DNA of 64,000 nt, from NCBI RefSeq assembly GCF_017654505.1, contig NC_054558.1, positions 7,684,298 to 7,748,297 on the forward strand, written 5' to 3'. The DNA is from Polyodon spathula (Eukaryota > Chordata > Actinopteri > Acipenseriformes > Polyodontidae). Both the position numbers and the translations under genes were made by a program. The notes under the pieces are model-generated. The model did no database searches, was not told where the DNA came from, and worked only from the letters and a program-made list of their open reading frames with translations. This document shows positions 61,901 to 64,000 of this stretch, piece after piece. The first letter of the stretch is position 1; each line of letters opens with the position of its first letter.

Positions 61901-62765
61901 ACGCTCCAATAGTGGAATAGTGGACACTAACTATAACAAAATATAATAAAAGAAGCTACAGTGGACAGTGGGTAATACTGGCTGGGTCTTTATCAGCAAA
62001 TGGTCTTTTATACCCCATAGTTGCTAAGCTATTGCTTAAGTACTGTTAGCACAAGGAGGAGGGAAAGCTCTTCCTTGAAATAAGCAGAAAATGTTGATCT
62101 CCATTAGAATTAAAATCCGATTAAAATGCCAGTAAATTACACCTTAATGGGGGTTAATTTCAACCACAGTATTAAGTATTTTGGCACAAAAATTTTGCAA
62201 CATAAACAGTTTTCTCCTTTACAGAGCTCCGTCTTGCTACTGTAAATCAGTCGCTCTTTGTACAAAACACTGGTTGCTGTCTGGACTTGAGCGAACACGC
62301 TAACCCTCCTTGTTTGCATCTGTCATCCTCCTCCAGGACATCGAGGCGACGATGAACACAGCCCTGAACGAGCTGCGTGAGCTGGAGAGGCAGAGCAGCG
62401 TGACGCACGCCCCCGACGTGGTGCTGGACACGCTGGAGCCCTTGAAGACCTCTCCCTCCCTGCTGGGACCCACCTCGGAGCCCTCCAGCCCCCTCCACTC
62501 CCGCCTGCTCAAGGACTCGGACTCGCACCCCCTGCAGCGCAGCGCAAGCTCAGTCAGTGACGTGCCCAGCTCTTTCCGCCCCTGCAAGACTTCTGCCAAG
62601 GCTGCCGCACCCCCACGAGAGGCAAGACCCCCGGTCACCCGGCCCAAACCCATGGTGTACCACAAGACGAACTCCGCCGGCCCTGGCATGGGCTCTCCCA
62701 CCTCCACCACCCCCCCTACACCACCGCCACCCCCTCCCCCCATGGATAAATCATGCATCGTGTGA
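27749..62765 (+). CDS. srgap2: SRGAP2, SLIT-ROBO Rho GTPase-activating protein 2 (coding exons 2-22 of an inferred 22)
   Basis: Seen: 21 exons with GT-AG borders and matching phases (joined 27749-27941, 33461-33623, 39536-39598, 41911-42126, 42258-42386, 44490-44711, 46092-46193, 46760-46957, 48324-48408, 50922-50949, 51401-51431, 53873-53933, 54117-54194, 54456-54590, 54719-54824, 55435-55659, 57791-57870, 58352-58532, 59663-59815, 60568-60874, 62337-62765). They give 1061 residues, or about 1083 with the missing first exon; human SRGAP2 has 1071. Domains, numbered with 22 residues assumed upstream: F-BAR plus extension about 23-500, RhoGAP about 500-680 with GIFRVSG and arginine finger R528, SH3 about 730-787, then a Ser/Pro-rich tail. 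SRGAP2 rather than SRGAP1/3: [14 protein letters not shown] in exon 2, the TPRSPDA stretch in exon 5, PPMRF in exon 7, and the KSC-x-V end. Family knowledge: an inverse F-BAR Rac1 GAP that induces filopodia and acts in neuronal migration and synapse maturation, binding Robo, N-WASP and Homer. The gene continues upstream of base 1. Confidence 0.96.
29590..29666 (+). mobile_element. LINE 3'-end fragment
   Basis: GAACGGCCTTTTCTCATTCT and TGAATTTCTTATGTTCTTAT match the common fish LINE terminus with a TTATGTTC repeat. It is related to 24711-24838. Confidence 0.6.
31915..32473 (-). mobile_element. Solo LTR-like element, about 559 bp, minus strand
   Basis: On the minus strand it starts TGACAGAGTGCCCCGCCCCT and ends TTGGCCTGACA, giving the TG...CA ends of LTRs. 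A polyadenylation hexamer AATAAA lies about 60 bp before the end (complement of 31971-31976), as in an R/U5 layout. No internal gag-pol region or second LTR lies nearby, so a solo LTR is the likeliest reading. A clean target-site duplication was not seen. Confidence 0.55.
33461..33623 (+). CDS. srgap2: SRGAP2 coding exon 3 (F-BAR)
   Basis: The acceptor is TTGCTTGCAG and the donor GTAACA. The first base completes the Lys codon left open by exon 2, and the exon ends in phase 0. It encodes about residues 88-141, including [35 protein letters not shown] and [10 protein letters not shown]. These stretches are nearly invariant in SRGAP2. Confidence 0.96.
34111..34151. repeat. Inverted repeat, 18-bp arms, 5-base loop
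   Basis: GGGAAATGTAGTCCTAAC and GTTAGGACTACCTTTCCC pair with one mismatch around TATCG. The ACTACxTTTCCC word is common at the ends of fish MITEs, so this may be the fused termini of one. Confidence 0.85.
34300..34412. mobile_element. Small MITE with GGTCCATATTTACAAAGC ends
   Basis: The left end GGTCCATATTTACAAAGCAT and the reverse complement of the right end (GGCCAAATTCACAAAAGCAT) match over about 25 bases with few changes. A related element lies at 40314-40528. Confidence 0.7.
35530..35589. repeat. (TC)n microsatellite
   Basis: Nearly pure, about 30 units. Confidence 0.97.
36023..36061. repeat. T29-G10 homopolymer junction
   Basis: A long T run passes directly into a G run. Its length is likely to be uncertain in assemblies. 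Confidence 0.9.
39536..39598 (+). CDS. srgap2: SRGAP2 coding exon 4 (F-BAR, 21 codons)
   Basis: A T-rich tract and an 11-base C run lead into the AG acceptor; the donor is GTAATT. Exactly 21 codons (about residues 142-162) encode [20 protein letters not shown] plus Thr. The human SRGAP2 exon has the same length and nearly the same residues. It is phase 0 at both ends, so skipping it would keep the frame. Confidence 0.94.
39599..41910 (+). other. Intron 4 of SRGAP2
   Basis: Holds a MITE (40314-40528) and a poly-T run (about 41228-41259). No gene was recognised otherwise. Confidence 0.7.
40314..40528. mobile_element. MITE with GGGCCATATTTTCAAAGCG ends, about 215 bp
   Basis: GGGCCATATTTTCAAAGCG at the left is matched by the reverse complement of the right end, GGGCCATTGTTTTCAAAACG. 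The ends resemble those of 34300-34412, which suggests one family. Confidence 0.7.
41911..42126 (+). CDS. srgap2: SRGAP2 coding exon 5 (F-BAR, basic linker)
   Basis: The acceptor is GTGTTCTTAG and the donor GTGAGG. Its 72 codons (about residues 163-234) begin [20 protein letters not shown] and end [14 protein letters not shown]. The middle contains [12 protein letters not shown], a Ser/Pro stretch present in SRGAP2 and shorter in SRGAP3, which supports the paralogue call. It is phase 0 on both sides, with only 131 bp of intron before exon 6. Confidence 0.95.
42258..42386 (+). CDS. srgap2: SRGAP2 coding exon 6 (F-BAR)
   Basis: The acceptor is CTCTCTTCAG and the donor GTGAGT. Its 43 codons (about residues 235-277) run [20 protein letters not shown], then [20 protein letters not shown] and LID. 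It is phase 0 at both ends. It belongs to the F-BAR helical core. Confidence 0.96.
42387..44489 (+). other. Intron 6 of SRGAP2
   Basis: Contains a CA run (42511-42528), a poly-T stretch (42670-42704) and a CCAT/CCGT repeat (44160-44198). No other recognised feature. Confidence 0.7.
44160..44198. repeat. (CATC)n / (CGTC)n tetranucleotide repeat
   Basis: About ten tetramers alternating CCAT and CCGT. Confidence 0.93.
44490..44711 (+). CDS. srgap2: SRGAP2 coding exon 7 (F-BAR end, PPMRF motif)
   Basis: The acceptor is TCGTTGCAG and the donor GTCAGT. Its 74 codons (about residues 278-351) begin [20 protein letters not shown]. Human SRGAP2 has an extra Gln at this junction; here the single CAG is used up as the acceptor. 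The exon carries CPPMRFDF near residues 337-344, matching the PPxxF Homer EVH1 ligand described for SRGAP2. A transposon-derived repeat starts about 15 bp after the donor. Confidence 0.95.
44712..46091 (+). other. Intron 7 of SRGAP2
   Basis: Starts with the inverted MITE half-copy (44725-44875) and a short CATA repeat (44890-44910). The rest shows no recognised element. Confidence 0.7.
44725..44875 (-). mobile_element. Half-copy of the 19170 MITE family, inverted, just after the exon 7 donor
   Basis: The reverse complement from 44875 (CAGTTATGGCCAGAAGTTTT, GCATCACCCTATAGAAT, ATGTTACGTTCACATAT, TGTTGTTTTCCATATACTT) follows the left half of 19170-19510 base for base with scattered changes. A TA flanks the outer end at 44876-44877. 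The other half is absent. It lies about 14 bp from the exon 7 donor. Confidence 0.85.
46092..46193 (+). CDS. srgap2: SRGAP2 coding exon 8 (F-BAR extension)
   Basis: The acceptor is TTTTCACAG. The donor GTCTGT is poor at positions +3 to +6. Its 34 codons (about residues 352-385) read [20 protein letters not shown], then [14 protein letters not shown]. Four residues at the 5' end (EGHM) differ from human ASQL but keep the length. It is phase 0 at both ends. Confidence 0.94.
46194..46759 (+). other. Intron 8 of SRGAP2
   Basis: 566 bp with a weak donor (GTCTGT). Retention would add [13 protein letters not shown] and then a stop. No repeat was recognised. Confidence 0.7.
46760..46957 (+). CDS. 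srgap2: SRGAP2 coding exon 9 (F-BAR extension)
   Basis: The acceptor is ATCCTCGAAG and the donor GTGAGC. Its 66 codons (about residues 386-451) include [40 protein letters not shown] and [20 protein letters not shown]. It is almost identical to mammalian SRGAP2. In the human lineage the truncated SRGAP2B/C copies end shortly after this part. A CA microsatellite begins about 20 bp into the next intron. Confidence 0.97.
46958..48323 (+). other. Intron 9 of SRGAP2
   Basis: A CA microsatellite (46979-47014) lies just inside the donor, and a TAA microsatellite at 48081-48111. Nothing else was recognised. Confidence 0.7.
48324..48408 (+). CDS. srgap2: SRGAP2 coding exon 10
   Basis: The acceptor is TTTTTATTTCAG and the donor GTGAGT. 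It encodes about residues 452-480 ([28 protein letters not shown]) and ends after the first base of a Ser codon. This is the last helical stretch of the extended F-BAR before the linker to RhoGAP. Confidence 0.96.
48409..50921 (+). other. Intron 10 of SRGAP2
   Basis: Carries the L2-type LINE relic (49090-50070) and a CCA repeat (50313-50337). The remainder is unremarkable. Confidence 0.75.
49090..50070 (+). mobile_element. L2-clade non-LTR retrotransposon relic (reverse transcriptase C-terminal half)
   Basis: Translating across frames gives, in order: [20 protein letters not shown] (the PQGSVLGPLLFSLYMLPLG motif), VYAGHTQLY (YADDTQLY with DD lost), [47 protein letters not shown] and [17 protein letters not shown]. 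The order and spacing are those of the L2 LINE C-terminus. Stops and frameshifts are scattered throughout, so it is dead. The 5' part is missing. Confidence 0.85.
50922..50949 (+). CDS. srgap2: SRGAP2 coding exon 11 (28-nt microexon)
   Basis: The acceptor is CTCTCCCTGTAG and the donor GTAGGT. Only 28 bases: two finish the Ser codon, eight codons give QRTDCSLA, and two bases (AG) remain. The residues match human QRTDCSLAR exactly up to the junction, which confirms this tiny exon. It lies in the linker between F-BAR and RhoGAP. Confidence 0.92.
50950..51400 (+). other. Intron 11 of SRGAP2
   Basis: 451 bp with no recognised element. It ends TTTCTTTTTTCTCTTATCAG before the tandem acceptor of exon 12. 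Confidence 0.75.
51401..51431 (+). CDS. srgap2: SRGAP2 coding exon 12 (31-nt microexon, alternative acceptor at 51407)
   Basis: The acceptor CTCTTATCAG is followed by a second AG six bases on. The first acceptor gives [13 protein letters not shown]. The second, starting at 51407, gives [11 protein letters not shown], closer to human SLARRSSTVRKQ. Both keep the frame. The donor is GTAATT. It encodes about residues 489-499, a basic Ser-rich linker just before RhoGAP. Confidence 0.88.
51432..53872 (+). other. Intron 12 of SRGAP2
   Basis: Contains a CTCF-like word on the minus strand (52145-52158) and a GT/AT run near 53763-53793. No exon was recognised. Confidence 0.7.
52145..52158 (-). promoter_or_regulatory. 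CTCF-like motif
   Basis: CTGCCCCCTGGTGT reads ACACCAGGGGGCAG on the minus strand. It differs from the core consensus CCASYAGRKGGCRS only at the first base. A motif match alone does not show binding. Confidence 0.45.
53873..53933 (+). CDS. srgap2: SRGAP2 coding exon 13 (start of RhoGAP)
   Basis: The acceptor is TTTTCATGTAG and the donor GTAGGT. Twenty codons give [20 protein letters not shown], plus the first base of a Gly codon (about residues 500-520). These residues are the IPxxVESCIxFI start of the RhoGAP domain. Confidence 0.95.
54117..54194 (+). CDS. srgap2: SRGAP2 coding exon 14 (RhoGAP arginine finger)
   Basis: The acceptor is TTGCTCAAG and the donor GTGAGG. It reads [20 protein letters not shown] and then NSFERG (about residues 520-546). 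Arg in GIFRVSG is the catalytic arginine finger of RhoGAP domains and falls at about residue 528. The human equivalent is R527; the offset is explained by the absent Gln in exon 7 and two extra residues in exon 12. The catalytic residue is intact, so the domain is predicted active. Confidence 0.97.
54456..54590 (+). CDS. srgap2: SRGAP2 coding exon 15 (RhoGAP)
   Basis: The acceptor is CCTGTCCCAG and the donor GTGAGT. It encodes about residues 546-591: [44 protein letters not shown]. The LKLYFRxLxxPLF-type core motif of RhoGAP domains is present, with Thr in place of the usual Pro (LENTLF against human LEHPLF). Confidence 0.96.
54719..54824 (+). CDS. srgap2: SRGAP2 coding exon 16 (RhoGAP)
   Basis: The acceptor is GGCTCACAG and the donor GTACGT. 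It completes a Ser codon and then gives [34 protein letters not shown] and two bases of a His codon (about residues 591-626). It matches the helix of the RhoGAP fold that precedes the NMMDPYNLA motif. Confidence 0.95.
54825..55434 (+). other. Intron 16 of SRGAP2
   Basis: No repeat was recognised apart from the CT-rich tract (55400-55432) that serves as the acceptor of exon 17. Confidence 0.75.
55435..55659 (+). CDS. srgap2: SRGAP2 coding exon 17 (end of RhoGAP)
   Basis: The acceptor tract is a CT-rich microsatellite ending TCTCCAG; the donor is GTGAGC. It encodes about residues 626-701: [52 protein letters not shown] and [26 protein letters not shown] is the conserved RhoGAP motif containing the Asn that helps bind GTPase. 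Reading past the donor meets a TGA at once (EEYW-stop). Confidence 0.97.
55660..57790 (+). other. Intron 17 of SRGAP2
   Basis: Contains a SINE-like element (56200-56485) and two poly-T runs (56939-56966, 57421-57455). The donor GTGAGC overlaps an in-frame TGA. Confidence 0.7.
56200..56485 (+). mobile_element. SINE-like retroelement with A-rich end
   Basis: GGCACATGCTTCGGAGGACA, CCTGAGTCAGTGAGGGGGTG, GTAGCGGTGAGCTGAGCC and then ATTGGCTATTCTAAATTGGG precede an A-rich end (AAACAAATAAATAAA). I recall this as a dispersed repeat in ray-finned fish genomes. The left boundary is a guess. Confidence 0.55.
57791..57870 (+). CDS. srgap2: SRGAP2 coding exon 18 (RhoGAP-SH3 linker)
   Basis: The acceptor is CTTGTTTTGCAG and the donor GTAGGT. 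It encodes [23 protein letters not shown] and HHNSED (about residues 701-727), an acidic linker. CDSPH and the EHHxSxD end align with human SRGAP2; the middle has diverged. Confidence 0.92.
57871..58351 (+). other. Intron 18 of SRGAP2
   Basis: About a third of it is a hAT-like MITE (58040-58212). The last 18 bases could be exon if the upstream acceptor at 58333 is used. Confidence 0.7.
58040..58212. mobile_element. hAT-like MITE with CAGGGGTGTC ends
   Basis: CAGGGGTGTCTAGTCACATT at the left is answered by CAACACCCCTAG at the right. The GGxxGGCCxxxCCACTCCAG interior is that of the common fish repeat beginning AGGGGTGTCCAATCCTGGTCC. No clear target-site duplication. A related element lies at 60968-61123. 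Confidence 0.55.
58352..58532 (+). CDS. srgap2: SRGAP2 coding exon 19 (SH3 domain)
   Basis: The acceptor CTCCTTTCAG was chosen because it gives [13 protein letters not shown], aligned with human ECEPIEAIAKFDY. An upstream acceptor at 58333 would add six residues in frame (GSLLLS). The donor is GTAAGG. A whole SH3 domain lies in this exon: ARFDY (ALYDY-like), [40 protein letters not shown]. The WW of DDWWEG and the Pro of VPHQY, both ligand-groove residues, are intact. In the family this SH3 binds Robo1, N-WASP and other proline-rich partners. Confidence 0.95.
58533..59662 (+). other. Intron 19 of SRGAP2
   Basis: A 46-base A run lies at 58861-58906. No gene or further repeat was recognised. 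Confidence 0.7.
58861..58906. repeat. A46 homopolymer
   Basis: Pure A run, possibly the tail of an old retroposed copy, but no source sequence was recognised upstream. Confidence 0.9.
59663..59815 (+). CDS. srgap2: SRGAP2 coding exon 20 (C-terminal tail)
   Basis: The acceptor is GCTTTCCCCAG and the donor GTAAGA. It encodes about residues 788-839: [20 protein letters not shown], then [18 protein letters not shown]. The [14 protein letters not shown] end is a conserved SRGAP2 signature; the middle is variable. Confidence 0.93.
59816..60567 (+). other. Intron 20 of SRGAP2
   Basis: No element recognised apart from a poly-T run near 60036-60050. Confidence 0.7.
60568..60874 (+). CDS. srgap2: SRGAP2 coding exon 21 (Ser-rich tail)
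   Basis: The acceptor is TGTGGCTGTAG and the donor GTAGAG. It completes a Lys codon and then encodes about residues 840-941, opening [39 protein letters not shown] and [19 protein letters not shown] are conserved; RHSSL and RSKSF resemble basic-directed kinase or 14-3-3 sites (inference). The middle, which is poorly conserved, is Gly/Pro-rich. Confidence 0.93.
60875..62336 (+). other. Intron 21 of SRGAP2
   Basis: Holds the MITE at 60968-61123. The remainder carries short open frames on the + strand with no recognised family. Confidence 0.7.
60968..61123. mobile_element. hAT-like MITE with CAGGGGTGGGCAAC ends, about 156 bp
   Basis: The left end CAGGGGTGGGCAACGCCACTC and the reverse complement of the right end, CAGGGCTGGGGAACTCCAGTC, agree at about 17 of 21 bases. 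The interior resembles 58040-58212 loosely. Confidence 0.65.
62337..62765 (+). CDS. srgap2: SRGAP2 last coding exon 22 and stop
   Basis: The acceptor is CCTCCTCCAG; the TGA stop is at 62763-62765. Its 142 codons begin [20 protein letters not shown], a short predicted coiled coil, then [17 protein letters not shown] and a Ser/Pro-rich end. The C-terminus reads [18 protein letters not shown]. Human SRGAP2 ends in a similar DKSC-x-V but, as I recall it, lacks the long proline run. The GC content is high. Confidence 0.95.
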   Translation, partial: DIEATMNTALNELRELERQSSVTHAPDVVLDTLEPLKTSPSLLGPTSEPSSPLHSRLLKDSDSHPLQRSASSVSDVPSSFRPCKTSAKAAAPPREARPPVTRPKPMVYHKTNSAGPGMGSPTSTTPPTPPPPPPPMDKSCIV

Positions 62766-64000
62766 GGCATGAACCAGCCTGGAGGCGGTGCTGGAAAAGG
62801 GGGAGAGGATCTGAACCCTGGGACCGTGCGGGCTTGGGAGAGAGAAGCCCACCTGGCACTACCTAATTTCTTAAAAAATAATAACAAATAATAATTCTGT
62901 ATAAATTAGCTGAGTGCCTCTTTTGCTTCAGAAGAAAGTACCCAAGCAGCAGTTCTGCAGTTGTCTAGCTCAGATGAAGCGGGAACTGCCTCCATTTCAG
63001 GATTTTTTTTTTTTTTTTTTTTTGCTTTTTTCCTCTGCCTCCCCCACCACTTTGAACAGAATTGTCTGCCATGGTCAGGATAAAGAAACTAAAAAGGGAG
63101 TTTGGACAACGCTCAGATTAACCCAGCAGCAGCAGCAAAGTCTACAAAAACAATCCACGGGTTCTGATTGCTGTTGTAAAAATGGACCATCAAAAGAGAT
63201 TTGTTACTGCAGTCTGAGTGGAGTCTTCAAAAAAAAAAAAAAAAGCGCCAAACAGCTCCAGCTTAGTCTTAATACAGAGGTAAAAAAAAAAAAAGATATA
63301 TACTCTTTCTTGAATTTGGAGGATTCTTGGACATAAAAAAAACTAACGTGTGTGTTTTTTTTTTTTTTTATTAAGTTTTTTTTTTTTTTAAACTCGTCCC
63401 TATTTAAAAATGAACGGGGTCAGGCCTACATAGTGAAGTGTTGCATTGGAACTTATTACAGTGGGGTAAAGAAACACACATGCTTGTGCCAAAAGATATC
63501 CTCCTCCCCTTCCAAAGCATATTGACTTGCAAAAGGAGTGCAGAAGCAGCTTTGAGGGTCCACACACTGTTGCTAGGCGTGGATGACTCAGCTTCATTTA
63601 ATTTAGCATGTTCAATGGGTGGTCTACCTGTGGAATGATCCTCACTCAATGGATTCCAGGCTGGGATCCCTCTTGTGTAAAGTATGGACTCTGAGTCTGC
63701 AGGACTGAACATGTTCGTTATTAACACATCCTGTATGAATTGTGATTCTTCGCTTGAGCTGTCATGCTGTGAACTTAGCGCTCCTGCAGCGCTGGGTGCA
63801 GCAGAAGTTGGTTTTGCCGAACGTGTCCATCCTGTTATATTTGTAAAGGGACTCGCGGCAGCTTGAGAGAGCATGCGTTAAAATGGAAAAAGAAATAAAT
63901 CCATTCGATCTTCCAGAAAAAAGAAGAAAAAACGATTGCCTCTCATAACAAAATGCTTTTGTATCTTTGTGAACGTATATATCTGTAAAGGTTTTTTTCT
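62766..64000 (+). other. srgap2: SRGAP2 3' UTR (at least to 63.9 kb)
   Basis: No open frame of note follows the stop. The stretch holds T and A homopolymers (63002-63023, 63229-63244, 63281-63293, 63354-63390) and a short CAG run near 63126. The first clear AATAAA is about 1.1 kb after the stop. The transcript could end near 63.92 kb or run beyond the window. Confidence 0.75.
63894..63899 (+). promoter_or_regulatory. Candidate polyadenylation signal AATAAA
   Basis: A canonical hexamer lies 1.13 kb after the stop codon in an A-rich context. No stronger hexamer was noticed earlier in the 3' UTR. A downstream GT-rich element is only weakly visible (GTATCTTTGTGAACGT near 63960). Confidence 0.5.

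Noticed and set aside
62247..62887. Long minus-strand open frames over the last SRGAP2 exon
   Set aside because: They are antisense shadows of a GC-rich coding exon; the + strand frame is clearly SRGAP2.

Overview
The window is vertebrate genomic DNA. It has long AT-rich, repeat-laden introns separating short GC-rich exons with GT-AG borders. It carries one recognisable gene on the + strand: the greater part of SRGAP2 (SLIT-ROBO Rho GTPase-activating protein 2). Twenty-one coding exons lie between 27749 and 62765 and splice in frame into about 1061 residues. Only the first coding exon is missing (about 22 residues in other vertebrates), and it must lie upstream of base 1. Domain order is F-BAR with its extension (exons 2-12), RhoGAP (exons 13-17), SH3 (exon 19) and a proline-rich tail (exons 20-22). 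The sequence matches SRGAP2 better than SRGAP1 or SRGAP3. The catalytic arginine falls at about residue 528, against 527 in human SRGAP2.

Layout. Bases 1-27748 are the 3' part of a very large first intron, with no exon I can support. It holds microsatellites, a four-copy minisatellite (4673-5055), a CpG-rich repeat island between 87-bp direct repeats (12477-13603), a tRNA-derived SINE, a Tc1/mariner-type MITE (19170-19510), a second SINE on the other strand and a LINE tail. From 27749 the exons are spread over 35 kb. They are widely spaced through the F-BAR region and packed more tightly across the RhoGAP and SH3 regions. The introns contain a solo-LTR-like element (31915-32473), two small MITEs of one family, a palindrome, an L2-type reverse transcriptase relic (49090-50070), a SINE-like element (56200-56485) and two hAT-like MITEs. 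From 62766 to the end is 3' UTR, with an AATAAA at 63894.

Organism. The repeat set is typical of ray-finned fishes: SINEs ending in the GGATAAAGGCGTCTGCTAAA tail, an L2 relic, LINE tails of the TTATGTTCTTATG type, and CAGGGGTG-type MITEs. Large introns and some repeats that recall sturgeon or paddlefish genomes suggest a non-teleost such as an acipenseriform. This is inference and not proven by the window.

Function. All coding exons make one cytoplasmic scaffold protein. Its inverse F-BAR bends membrane outward, its RhoGAP inactivates Rac1, and its SH3 binds Robo and other partners, so it acts in neuronal migration, filopodia and synapse maturation. No new multi-gene system is visible. The points most worth a second look are a tandem array of CTCF-like motifs in intron 1, tandem 3' splice sites at two exons, a weak donor after exon 8 that could yield an F-BAR-only protein, and several transposon copies that can be paired with each other.
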